Of a DNA stretch of 64,000 nucleotides, positions 34,637 through 43,412 are shown one piece after another. Origin of the DNA: SZUA-309 sp965233675. Lineage in GTDB: Bacteria > Pseudomonadota > Gammaproteobacteria > Pseudomonadales > Azotimanducaceae. The DNA lies in contig OZ247498.1 of the NCBI GenBank assembly GCA_965233675.1, positions 3,100,001-3,164,000 on the forward strand. Direction: 5' to 3'. Position 1 is the first letter of the stretch, and each line of letters starts with the position of its first letter. The notes beneath the pieces are model-generated. The model had not been told where the DNA came from, ran no database searches, and saw only the letters and a list, made by a program, of their open reading frames with translations. A program made the position numbers and the translations under genes.

Positions 34637-36047
34637 CCGGCGCCTGCCAGCGTGCGAAGGCGACGTAAACCAGGCAGGACGCCGCCAGGGCAGGAAACAC
34701 CTCGTGCAGTACGTCCGCCGGGCCTGCCAGCATCCAGCTGAGCAGGACGCAGATTCCCACCAGCATGGACGCCAGCACCCCGTCGGCGGTGCCGCGGTGC
34801 CAGTGCAGACCGAAAAGTATGGCCGGGAAAAAGCAGACGGCATACAGACTGCCCGAGAATATGGTGATCTCGACGATGCCGCCCGGCGGGTTGAGGGCAA
34901 TCACCGCGGCGATCAATGAGCAGCCGACCACGCCAATCCGCGTCCAGGTGAGCGGATGTGCAGTCGGGTGCACCGTTTCCACCACATCTTTGTAGAGCAC
35001 GGAAGCCGCCACCAGCAGAACGCTGTCCATGGATGACATGGCTGCGGCGACCATCGCCACCACCAGAAAGTCGGCCACCCAGAGAGGAAAGACAGTTGGG
35101 TCGTTGATGAGCGTGGGCACCACCAGGTCCGTATCCACCACACCATCCAGCAGCGCTCGTGCCAGGATACCCACCGGAAACAGACAGAGCTGAATCAACG
35201 CGATCCCACCCACCGCGACCCAGATGCCGACTCTGACACTGCGCTCGTCTTTCAGCGAATAGAATCGGGAGAGCTGCCGGGGATCCACCAGCAGTTTGAG
35301 TGATCCGGACAGGGCAATGCCCAGCAGCACCACGAACGGGAGCCCGGCATTGAGGGTGAACAGATGTTCCGTGTCGGGTGCCGCGGCCAGTGCTCCGAAT
35401 GCCTGAAATCCACCCGCGGCATTCAGCACGCAGAAGAAGATCGTCGTCGAGCCCAGAACCATCAGAACGCCCTGCACCACGTCTGTCCGCACCACCGAGA
35501 CGAAACCGCCGATGGAGGTGTAGAACATCACGATCACCAGCGTCAGCCCCACCGCATGCTGATACGGAATCCCCAGGAAGCGCTCGAAGAGATTGCCTGC
35601 GCCCTTAAAGATGGCGACCAGATAGAGCAGGCTGGACAGCAGAATCACCAGTGCTGCCGTCATCCTCAGCAATCGGTTGTGCGCACCGAAACGGGCTTCC
35701 AGATAATCCGGCAGGGTCAGCGCATCCCAGTGGCTGGTGAATCGGCGCAGCCGGGGCGCGACCATGGTCCAGGAAAGCCAGGTGAACACCACGATCAGCA
35801 CGGCCATGGTCATCCAGGGCACACCGTATTCATAGCCTTTGCCCGTGTGGCCGATATAGCTGTTGGTGCTGGCAAACGTCGCAAAGAACGAGATACCAAC
35901 GACAACACCGCCCAGGCTCCGTCCACCCACGTAGTACTCGGTCAGGTTGTGACTGTGCCTGGCGCCGACCCGCGCGTGGTAGAGGAGGACGGCGGTATAA
36001 ACGACCAGCAGAACACCGGCGAGCCAGTGATCAGAAAACCAGGCCAC
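34614..36047 (-). CDS. sodium:solute symporter family protein
   Basis: 477 residues with about 12-13 hydrophobic segments. SSS landmarks are YYVGGRSLGGVVVGISFFATFASTNSYIG (Na+ site), LPDYLEARFGAHN and ASMDSVLLVAASVLYKDVV. The family couples Na+ influx to uptake of organic solutes such as carboxylates, sugars or amino acids. The substrate is unknown. The 16-bp gap to the divergent 67-residue membrane protein suggests a shared promoter zone. Confidence 0.93.
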   Translation of the reverse strand: MAWFSDHWLAGVLLVVYTAVLLYHARVGARHSHNLTEYYVGGRSLGGVVVGISFFATFASTNSYIGHTGKGYEYGVPWMTMAVLIVVFTWLSWTMVAPRLRRFTSHWDALTLPDYLEARFGAHNRLLRMTAALVILLSSLLYLVAIFKGAGNLFERFLGIPYQHAVGLTLVIVMFYTSIGGFVSVVRTDVVQGVLMVLGSTTIFFCVLNAAGGFQAFGALAAAPDTEHLFTLNAGLPFVVLLGIALSGSLKLLVDPRQLSRFYSLKDERSVRVGIWVAVGGIALIQLCLFPVGILARALLDGVVDTDLVVPTLINDPTVFPLWVADFLVVAMVAAAMSSMDSVLLVAASVLYKDVVETVHPTAHPLTWTRIGVVGCSLIAAVIALNPPGGIVEITIFSGSLYAVCFFPAILFGLHWHRGTADGVLASMLVGICVLLSWMLAGPADVLHEVFPALAASCLVYVAFARWQAPAIERLPQ

Positions 36048-36063
36048 GTGCTATCCTCAGCGC

Positions 36064-36267
36064 ATGCGCTATCTCGTTCAGTTTCTCGTCCCCGCCCTCA
36101 TCGTGGTGGTCGTAGTGTACCTGCTGGCACGCACGAAGCGCGGTCAGGACGAAGCATCCGAAAACACCGATGAGAGTTCGGATACTGGCACGTTCATTCT
36201 GATCCTGGTGGTCGGTGCCTCTCTTGCGGTCTTATCCTTCTTCCTGATGCAATCCGCCTTCGGCTGA
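36064..36267 (+). CDS. small two-helix membrane protein
   Basis: 67 residues. Two hydrophobic helices (residues 4-22, VQFLVPALIVVVVVYLL, and 44-62, FILILVVGASLAVLSFFL) flank a charged loop (RTKRGQDEASENTDESSDTG). The codon usage matches its neighbours and it is divergent from the symporter. Function is unknown; it might assist that transporter, but that is a guess. Confidence 0.65.
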   Translation: MRYLVQFLVPALIVVVVVYLLARTKRGQDEASENTDESSDTGTFILILVVGASLAVLSFFLMQSAFG

Positions 36268-36364
36268 GCAGGCGGGAGACAGGGGCCTGCGGGGCGAACG
36301 CTCAGTACCTGAAGTCAGCGGAGGCTCCACGCGCCGTCCATTGAACAGGGCGCCACGACAACGG

Positions 36365-37783
36365 TCAGCGATTGCCAGTCTCCGTTGCCCGACCTGTTGA
36401 CCGGCCTGTTGGCCAGAACGGATGGTGCAGATCGATCAGATATTCGTGGCTGTGCTCCAGCGCATCATGCGAATGCGGATGACTGTGGGGCTCCGTTCCT
36501 TCCTGCCCTTCCTGCCCTTTGTGTTCATGCTGATGATGCGCATCGTGGACGTGCAGATGCTCATGAGAAAGCGCTTCGTGTCGATGCAGGAGCGGCGCAT
36601 CAGTCTCCGCCCGCCATAACCCGATTGCTGCCGCCAGCGACAGCAGACAGACGGCCGCCATCACCGCAAAGGCCACCGGCAGACTCGCGCTAGCACCAAC
36701 CCAGCCGGCGAGCGGATAGGCAATCAGCCAGCAGGCATGAGAGAGTGCGAACTGGGCGGCATAGTAGGCCGGTCTGTCACCGGGCTGGGAAGACCGGACA
36801 ATGAGGCGTCCGGCGGGCGTCTGAATCAGTGACGAGCCCATTCCCAGCAGCGCCCAGATGAGGATCAGCCCCGGCAGCGAAGGGCTCGTCATCCCGGCCA
36901 GCAGGCCGATGGCGAGCAACGCCCCGCCGCCGAGCATGAAGCGTCGATCCGGGTATTTCTTCAGCAAATCCGGCAGAACCAGCGCTACCAGCATGGATCC
37001 GGCGCCGAATCCCGCCAGCGCCAGGGCGGTGTCTGTTTCACTGGCCCCCAGATATCCGCGCACGTAGACCACGGTGTTCACGATCACCATGGCACCTGCT
37101 GCAGAAGCGGCCAGGCACAGTGCCAGCAGCCCTCTCAGGCGAGGGGTGCGCAGATAGCTGGCAACACCGAATACCGTGTTTTGCCAGACGCCCTGATCCC
37201 GTTCCGGCACACTTGCAGACGGCAGCGTCACCGTGAGCAACAGGACGGCGGACAGCAGAAAGGTCCCGGCATTGAACAGGAACAATGTGTCGTACGTCAT
37301 CAGCAGCAATGCGGCAGCTGCCAGAGTCGGACTGGCCAGGTTTTCAAGATCATAGGCCAGACGGGACAGCGACAACGCCCGGGTGTACTGATCCTCGTCC
37401 GGAAGCACATCCGGAATGGTCGCCTGGAAGGTGGGGGTGAAGCCTGCCGAGCAGACGTTGAGCAGAAATATCAGCAGATAAATCTGCCAGACCTCGGTGA
37501 CGAAGGGCAGAAAGCAGACGATGACCGCCCGGCCCAGATCAAGGCTGATGAGAAACCTCCGGCGCGGCAGTCGATGTGCCATACCGCCCACCACCGGTGC
37601 CACGAACACGTAGGCGATCATCTTCAGTGCCAGCGCCGTGCCAAGCACCGCGCCGGCATCACCGCCGGAGAGGTCGTAGGCCAGCAGCGCCAGCGCAACG
37701 GTCGCCAGACCGGTGCCGATCAGCGAGACAATCTGAGCCGAGAACAGACGCCGGTAGGTGGTGTTGGCCGGAACGGAGAGCAT
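36365..37783 (-). CDS. MFS transporter with histidine-rich C-terminal tail
   Basis: 472 residues. About 12 transmembrane segments cover residues 10-395, with the MFS-like turn GGMAHRLPRRRFLISLD between helices 2 and 3. The last 70 residues form a cytosolic tail with dense His (HEHLHVHDAHHQHEHKG, then HSHPHSHDALEHSHEY), a likely Zn/Ni/Co/Cu-binding region. The family includes drug and metabolite exporters; the tail suggests metal export or sensing, which is inference. It is followed by the DUF72 gene on the same strand, with 65 bp between. Confidence 0.85.
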   Translation of the reverse strand: MLSVPANTTYRRLFSAQIVSLIGTGLATVALALLAYDLSGGDAGAVLGTALALKMIAYVFVAPVVGGMAHRLPRRRFLISLDLGRAVIVCFLPFVTEVWQIYLLIFLLNVCSAGFTPTFQATIPDVLPDEDQYTRALSLSRLAYDLENLASPTLAAAALLLMTYDTLFLFNAGTFLLSAVLLLTVTLPSASVPERDQGVWQNTVFGVASYLRTPRLRGLLALCLAASAAGAMVIVNTVVYVRGYLGASETDTALALAGFGAGSMLVALVLPDLLKKYPDRRFMLGGGALLAIGLLAGMTSPSLPGLILIWALLGMGSSLIQTPAGRLIVRSSQPGDRPAYYAAQFALSHACWLIAYPLAGWVGASASLPVAFAVMAAVCLLSLAAAIGLWRAETDAPLLHRHEALSHEHLHVHDAHHQHEHKGQEGQEGTEPHSHPHSHDALEHSHEYLIDLHHPFWPTGRSTGRATETGNR

Positions 37784-37848
37784 GGCCGCAGGTTAGCAGG
37801 CTGCGGCCGGCAATCTCCAGGGAACCCTGCCGGAAAACACTCGCCGGA

Positions 37849-38631
37849 TCAGGACTCTTTCCTGCGCCGGGAGGTGGGTTTTGCGGCAGCCGGCCTGGGG
37901 CCGGAGGCAGGTGCGGCTAGCGGTTCGAGGAACGACTCCGCCAGACGCGCACCAGCGCCCGCATCTTCATGTTTGAAAAACACGAACGCCCGCTCTGCGC
38001 CGGAAGCCTCGATCTTCTCCCGCCAGCGCCGAAGCTGTACGGGCGTATAGTTCGCAGCGCGCAGGCGCAAATAGACCAGCGGCCCGGGCAGCAGATCTAC
38101 CGACCCGGGTGCCGGTGCCATGGCGTCGTCATGCGTTGCCACCCGTGCATGCCCGCGGTCCAGGAGCGCCGCGTGCACATCCTCCGAGTCCCAGGAGGGA
38201 TGACGGAATTCGAATGCGACGGGCAGGCCCTCCGGAATCAGCGCCTGAAAAGCCCGCAGCCGCTCGACGTTGACCGTCATGTTCGGCGGAAGCTGGAACA
38301 GCAGCGCGCCCAGCTTGGGCCCCAGGATTTCAGCCCTGCTGACAAGAAAGCCCATGGCCTCATCCGTATCCTTGAGACGTTTCTGGTGGGTAATACGACG
38401 GGACGCTTTGATTACGAACCGGAAGGCTTCCGGCACGCTGTCCCGCCAGGTTTCGACCACATACGAGCGGGGCATCCTGTAGAAGGTGTTGTTGATCTCC
38501 ACCGCCGGCAGGCGCGACGCGTAGTAGCTCAACCACTCATCGGCATGCAGCTCTGGCGGATAGAACGTACCTCGCCAGGCCTTGTAGCTGTAGCCACTGG
38601 TACCGCCGAAAATCCTGATCCGCTCCGCCAT
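37849..38631 (-). CDS. DUF72 domain-containing protein
   Basis: 260 residues from ATG 38631. YecE/DUF72 TIM-barrel landmarks are IFGGTSGYSYKAWRGTFYPPEL, LPAVEINNTFYRMP, FRFVIKASRRITHQKRL, GALLFQLPPNM and PVAFEFRHPSW, with AFVFFKHED near the end. The C-terminus is a short basic tail (AAAKPTSRRRKES). The biochemical role is unknown; some members sit near DNA-repair genes. The longer upstream reading has a low-complexity N-terminus and is rejected. Confidence 0.9.
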   Translation of the reverse strand: MAERIRIFGGTSGYSYKAWRGTFYPPELHADEWLSYYASRLPAVEINNTFYRMPRSYVVETWRDSVPEAFRFVIKASRRITHQKRLKDTDEAMGFLVSRAEILGPKLGALLFQLPPNMTVNVERLRAFQALIPEGLPVAFEFRHPSWDSEDVHAALLDRGHARVATHDDAMAPAPGSVDLLPGPLVYLRLRAANYTPVQLRRWREKIEASGAERAFVFFKHEDAGAGARLAESFLEPLAAPASGPRPAAAKPTSRRRKES

Positions 38632-38783
38632 ACGAGCCTCCCTTCCCTGATCAGTCTGCCGCCTGTATCGCCGACCGGTCAAATACTGCCTTCCGGAGAT
38701 TGCGACCGGGTGAACGGCAATTTGCTGCACGGATGTCACCCTGCTTACCATGCACCGTTCCAGGGAGCATGAGGGATCCAGGC

Positions 38784-41408
38784 ATGGCCGGCAGCGCACG
38801 CAGATACAGCCGCAGCAACACATCAGGGCAATCGGGCAGACTGAATCAGATCCGGTCGCTGGCGCTGACCCTGGTGCTCGGTGCATTGGCCTTTCAACCC
38901 GCCTACGCAGCCAATGGCGACTACCTGAGCCCGGACCTCCGGGCGCGGGTCGAAAAGCTGAAGGCCGACGTCGCCTATCTGCCCACGGACCAGCACAACA
39001 TGCCGGAGCGGGCCCGCCTGCTCTGGCAATGGGCCAACGCCTGGGCGCTGACCGGAGGCGAACTGCCCGTCAACCTCACGCAAACCGTGGCCGCCGTCAG
39101 TGCGTATCCGGAACTCGCCCGGCAACTGCCGGCCGCCATCGACGCCTACCTCTACGAGTTGACCCTGCTGGATGAAGATCCGATGGCGCTGGGTACGCTG
39201 ACCGCAGACCCAGGGCCCTTTGAAGCGCGCACCTTTGTCACCATCCAGCAGACGTTCACGGTGGGCAGCCGCCAGATCCAGCCCGGCGGAGGGTTCGTCG
39301 TCGCCCGACATTTCATGCCGAACTACGGGGTCTGGCAGGCCACCGACCCGGAAGCCGACAACTACATCAGCATCGCCAGCAGCAACAGCTCGGTCAGCTT
39401 CGCCATCGACAGCGTGCCCATGAGCGGCATGCACGGCGGCTTCCGCGGGCAACGTCCGGCGCTCATGTTCCGTCTGGCAACCGGCACGCTCAGTACCGGA
39501 GACACCGTCACCATCACCTATGGCGACAGGCGCCAGGGCAGCCGGGGCTTTCTCATGGCGGATTTCTCCAGCGACCGCATGCCGCTGCCGCTTTATCTGG
39601 CGCTGAATGGAGACGACCCACTTCTGACGCTGCCTATCCAGCCCATGGCTGTCACCGGAACGGCGTTCGCGGGTGTTGTCGGGTTCGCCCCTTCCGTGGT
39701 GGCACCCGATGAGACGTTCACCCTGTCGGTGCGGGGCCAGGACGCCTACTACAACCGCGCGATCAATGGTCATCCGGCGATGAATATCCTCAACGGCGAA
39801 ACGGTCATCGCCCGGGTCCCGGCAAGCCGCGAGGCGATCAGTCTGGTGACGCTGAGCCTGCCCGAACCTGGCGCTTACCACCTGCGGATTGAGTCCAGGG
39901 ACGGCAAGGTGACAGGCGAAGTGAATCCGATCCTGGTGACCCCGGACAATCGGGATCGGATCTACTGGGGAGATACGCACGGCCATTCAGGTTTCGCGGA
40001 AGGAATCGGCACACCGGACGGGTTCATGATCTGGGCCAGGGATGACGCCCGACTGGACTACGTCACCCATTCCGAACACGACGTCTGGATGGATGACTAT
40101 GAATGGGAAGTGCTCCGGGAGCACGTTCAACGCTACACCGAGGAAGGTGCGTTCATCGCGTTTCTCGGTTACGAGTGGACAGTGCGCAACTTCAGCGGCG
40201 GCCACCACAACGTTCTGTTCCGCACGCCCGAAGCCCGTGAGCGGATCCCCGTCCAGTTCTACCCCACCCTCTCCCGGCTCTATCAGGGACTCCGCAGCAC
40301 GGCAGGCACGGAAGATGTGGTCATCATTCCCCATGCCCATCAGGCCGGCGACTACCGGCTGAACGATCCGGAGCTCGAACCACTGATCGAAATCATGTCG
40401 CAACACGGCAACTTCGAGTGGTTCGGCCGTATGTATCTGGAGCACGGTCATCAGGTCGGCTTCGTGGCCGCTTCAGACAACCATCTCAGTCAGCCAGGCT
40501 ACAGCGCGCCAAAAAATTCGAGCCTGGCCCAGCGCGGGGGCCTTGGCGCCATACTCGCGAAAGACAAAACCACGGATGCCCTCTTCAACGCCATGAAGGC
40601 GCTGAAAGCTTATGCAACCACCGGTGACCGGATCATTCTGGACGTGAACGTCAATGGGACCCCGATGGGGCAACGGGCAGCCTTTGCCGAAGACCGAACA
40701 CTGCAGGGCCGGGTGATCGGCACCGCTCCCATCGAGCACATTGCCGTGATCCGAAACGACGAGGTCATCTGGACGCAGGATTACCTGACGGCCACGGCGT
40801 CTGCCGCGAGCAATGGCGAGGCGACCTTTCTGCTCTCCTTCGGCTCCGATTCCGCGCCCTATCATCCCGGCGACAACCCCAGGGGCTGGCGGCACTGGCA
40901 GGGCACTCTGGAAATCGAGAACGCCGACCTCAGCACCTTTCGAGGTATGGACTTCCACAACAGCTTCTATCAGTTCATCACGCCGGATCCGGACAATCCC
41001 AATCGCCTGCAGTTCGCCACGCTCACCCGAGGCGACACGAGTTCCATCGAACTCGGAATCTCCGGCTTGAGACGGGCATCAGCGCTGCGAATCAACCTGG
41101 TAGAAAGCCGGGAGACCGGTGGTGCTCCGCCCGCCTACCGGAAGCCCCAGACCTCACCCGCCAGCGAACTCGTCTTCCCGTTCCGGGATCTGACAGGCGG
41201 ACGGCTGGAACAGAGCGTGGCAACAGACGTCTATGCCGACACCGTGGTGCTCAGGCAGAAAATCGAGAACGGTCCCCGGGACGTTTCCTTCGAGATGGAG
41301 GATCAGTCAGCGCGGCAGGGTGACTATTACTTCGTCCGCGTCCGCCAGGCCAACGATGCCATGGCCTGGTCGAGTCCGATCTGGGTCGGCGGATTTCCGA
41401 AGCGATGA
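38784..41408 (+). CDS. DUF3604 domain-containing secreted protein
   Basis: 874 residues from ATG 38784, preceded by GAGGGA 7 bp upstream; the ATG at 38769 lacks spacing. A signal peptide with RRYSRS charge and the core LALTLVLGALAF ends near AYA. The C-terminal two-thirds holds DUF3604: YWGDTHGHSGFAEGIGTPDGFM, DYVTHSEHDVWMDDY and IIPHAHQAGDY, a PHP-like constellation of His and Asp suggesting a metal-dependent phosphoesterase or amidohydrolase fold. It is coupled to the HIT gene by ATGA. The substrate is unknown. Confidence 0.9.
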   Translation: MAGSARRYSRSNTSGQSGRLNQIRSLALTLVLGALAFQPAYAANGDYLSPDLRARVEKLKADVAYLPTDQHNMPERARLLWQWANAWALTGGELPVNLTQTVAAVSAYPELARQLPAAIDAYLYELTLLDEDPMALGTLTADPGPFEARTFVTIQQTFTVGSRQIQPGGGFVVARHFMPNYGVWQATDPEADNYISIASSNSSVSFAIDSVPMSGMHGGFRGQRPALMFRLATGTLSTGDTVTITYGDRRQGSRGFLMADFSSDRMPLPLYLALNGDDPLLTLPIQPMAVTGTAFAGVVGFAPSVVAPDETFTLSVRGQDAYYNRAINGHPAMNILNGETVIARVPASREAISLVTLSLPEPGAYHLRIESRDGKVTGEVNPILVTPDNRDRIYWGDTHGHSGFAEGIGTPDGFMIWARDDARLDYVTHSEHDVWMDDYEWEVLREHVQRYTEEGAFIAFLGYEWTVRNFSGGHHNVLFRTPEARERIPVQFYPTLSRLYQGLRSTAGTEDVVIIPHAHQAGDYRLNDPELEPLIEIMSQHGNFEWFGRMYLEHGHQVGFVAASDNHLSQPGYSAPKNSSLAQRGGLGAILAKDKTTDALFNAMKALKAYATTGDRIILDVNVNGTPMGQRAAFAEDRTLQGRVIGTAPIEHIAVIRNDEVIWTQDYLTATASAASNGEATFLLSFGSDSAPYHPGDNPRGWRHWQGTLEIENADLSTFRGMDFHNSFYQFITPDPDNPNRLQFATLTRGDTSSIELGISGLRRASALRINLVESRETGGAPPAYRKPQTSPASELVFPFRDLTGGRLEQSVATDVYADTVVLRQKIENGPRDVSFEMEDQSARQGDYYFVRVRQANDAMAWSSPIWVGGFPKR

Positions 41409-41821
41409 ATTTCGAGCTGCATCCGGTACTGGCCCGGGACACGCTGCCCGTCGCGCGCCTGTCGGCCTCCGAACTGCTGCTCATGAACGATGCACGCTTT
41501 CCGTGGTGCATTCTCGTACCCAGGGTGCCGGGCATCTCCGAATGGCACCATCTCCCGGAAATTGAGCAGGGGACGGTGATGCGCGAGATTACCGCGGTCT
41601 CCAGCTTTCTCGAACACCTGCCGGAAGTCAGCAAAGTCAACGTGGGCGCCCTCGGCAATCGGGTGCCTCAACTGCATATTCACGTGCTGGGCCGGCACCC
41701 GGGTGACGCCGCCTGGCCGGACCCGGTGTGGGGATTCGGCACGGCCATGGCCTATGAGGCCGGATCGGCCGAGCGGCTCGTGAGTCAGCTTCGGACCGCG
41801 CTCTCAAACCAGACGCTCTGA
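41405..41821 (+). CDS. HIT domain-containing hydrolase
   Basis: 138 residues. The histidine triad region is QLHIHVLGRHPGD with the preceding NVGALGNRVP, the variant seen in small proteobacterial HIT proteins of about 140 residues. HIT proteins hydrolyse nucleotide derivatives such as Ap4A or adenosine phosphoramidate. The C-terminal residues NQTL and the stop are encoded inside a short tandem repeat (41808-41855). It is translationally coupled to DUF3604. Confidence 0.9.
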   Translation: MNFELHPVLARDTLPVARLSASELLLMNDARFPWCILVPRVPGISEWHHLPEIEQGTVMREITAVSSFLEHLPEVSKVNVGALGNRVPQLHIHVLGRHPGDAAWPDPVWGFGTAMAYEAGSAERLVSQLRTALSNQTL

Positions 41822-41855
41822 CCAGACCCTCTGACCAGACGCTGACCAGACCTGG
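41808..41855. repeat. short tandem repeat across the HIT gene stop
   Basis: Four units beginning ACCAGAC follow one another: ACCAGACGCTCTG (41808), ACCAGACCCTCTG (41821), ACCAGACGCTG (41834) and ACCAGACCTGG (41845). The HIT stop TGA lies at the first boundary, so unit loss or gain could alter its C-terminus. Confidence 0.7.
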
Positions 41856-41863
41856 CGGCCGGA

Positions 41864-42490
41864 TCAGGCAGCCGGTTTGGGTATCTCGTTCACATGCACG
41901 GGCACATCATAGCCCTTGCGCACCGCTGGCCGGTCGGCAATGGCCAGATACCAGCGCAGCAGGTGGGGAAACGCACAGAGATCCATCTCCTGCCACTCAT
42001 AGCGGGAGATCCAGGGCCAGGTCGCCATATCGGCAATGGAATAGCTGCCGGACAGATACTCACGATCCTTCAGGCGGCCATCGAGCACGCCGTAGAGTCG
42101 TTCGGCTTCCGCCTTGTAGCGGGCCTCGGCGTAGGGCGCTTTACCGGCATTGAACTTCAGGAAGTGGTGGGCCTGGCCGAGCATGGGGCCCACCCCGCCC
42201 ATCTGCAGCATGAGCCATTCAATCGTCTGCCAGCGGTCATCACCCAGGAAGCGATCTTCCCGCTCCGCCAGATAGAGCAGAATCGCACCGGACTCCATCA
42301 GTGAGATGCCCTGGGCCCGATCGACGATCGCCGGGATCTTGCCGTTCGGGCTGATGGCGCGAAAGTCCGGGGCATCCTGTTCACCGTTACCGATGTCCAC
42401 GGCCCGTACTTCATAAGGGATGCCGAACTCCTCCAGGGCGATGGAGACCTTGCGTCCGTTCGGCGTTGGCCAGGTGTAGAGCTCGATCAT
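41864..42490 (-). CDS. glutathione S-transferase family protein
   Basis: 208 residues. The N-terminal thioredoxin-like domain has YTWPTPNGRKVSIALEE, NPNGKIPAIVD (cis-Pro) and SLMESGAILLYLAE; the C-terminal helical domain has YSIADMATWPWISRY. This pattern is of Nu-class YfcG-like enzymes, which act as glutathione disulfide oxidoreductases. The start overlaps the stop of the HAD phosphatase gene by ATGA. Confidence 0.93.
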   Translation of the reverse strand: MIELYTWPTPNGRKVSIALEEFGIPYEVRAVDIGNGEQDAPDFRAISPNGKIPAIVDRAQGISLMESGAILLYLAEREDRFLGDDRWQTIEWLMLQMGGVGPMLGQAHHFLKFNAGKAPYAEARYKAEAERLYGVLDGRLKDREYLSGSYSIADMATWPWISRYEWQEMDLCAFPHLLRWYLAIADRPAVRKGYDVPVHVNEIPKPAA

Positions 42491-43239
42491 GCGGCTCGGG
42501 CCGCGGCGGGACGCGTTTCAAAGGCGAGCTTCGGCCAGCCACGCGCATCGGCAATCCGCGTCAGTGAGGATTTGGCATTGACGGCAACCGGCCGGCCTAC
42601 GGCTTCCAGAAGTGGCAGATCCTCGCAACTGTCGGTGTAGAAAAAAGCATCTGCCAGGTCTGCCTCGCGAAAACCCGTGTGCACGTCTGCGGCCTTCTTT
42701 TTGCCGGCGCCATAGCACGGGCTGGCATTGCCCGTGATCACGCCGTCCCGGATCTCCAGTTCCGTGCAGTAGAGCTGCTCGATACCGAGATCCCGGGCGA
42801 TGGGCAGGGCCTGGTAACGGGTTGCCGACGTGATCAGCACCGGCTCATGGCCAAGGCGTTTGTGCGTTTCGATGAGCTGGCGCCCTTCCTCGTAGACAAT
42901 GGGCTTGATCCGCTTTTCGAAGGCCAGCTCGCCGAGTTCTATCATTTCCGCTTCGGAATAGCCTTCCAGGGCGCCTACCGTGCTCTCCAGAAGCTGGTGA
43001 TAATCCGACCAGCCGAGCCCCCAGTGCAGGAAGATGCCGGCATGCCGCATGATGCGTTTCGGCGACAGCGAACCGGACCACACCTTCTCCAGGGCCAGAG
43101 AAGTGATGGTATAGCCGTCGATCAGGGTTCGATCCAGATCGAAGTAGGCCACAACGGGCGCATCACCGCCCTGCTGGCCGTCCAGAAGATCGGCCAGGTA
43201 GGCGTTGAATTCAGTCAGGTTTCTGGCAGGTTTACCCAT
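42487..43239 (-). CDS. HAD-IB family phosphatase
   Basis: 250 residues. The nucleophile motif is YFDLDRTLIDG (Asp at about 36 and 38), motif II is LITSAT, and motif III/IV is FFYTDSCEDLPLLEAVG. This is HAD subfamily IB, related to phosphoserine phosphatases, and the small-helical cap and length fit group IB hydrolases of unknown specificity. It is coupled to the GST gene. The 173-bp spacer to the diguanylate cyclase holds both promoters. Confidence 0.9.
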   Translation of the reverse strand: MGKPARNLTEFNAYLADLLDGQQGGDAPVVAYFDLDRTLIDGYTITSLALEKVWSGSLSPKRIMRHAGIFLHWGLGWSDYHQLLESTVGALEGYSEAEMIELGELAFEKRIKPIVYEEGRQLIETHKRLGHEPVLITSATRYQALPIARDLGIEQLYCTELEIRDGVITGNASPCYGAGKKKAADVHTGFREADLADAFFYTDSCEDLPLLEAVGRPVAVNAKSSLTRIADARGWPKLAFETRPAAARAA

Positions 43240-43412
43240 GATGCCGGTAGCGTTTCGGCCGGTAATTTAACCGTTTCGCGGCCCGCAAAACCAGCACAAA
43301 CGTGATCTGACGCACAGTTGCGCCGCGCACCCGTTGTGGCCCTCCTGCCCATGGGCCAAGGTAAGGCTGTCAAGAACCAACTCTTCGAGATGCAGACAGT
43401 GGACGTCCTGCC

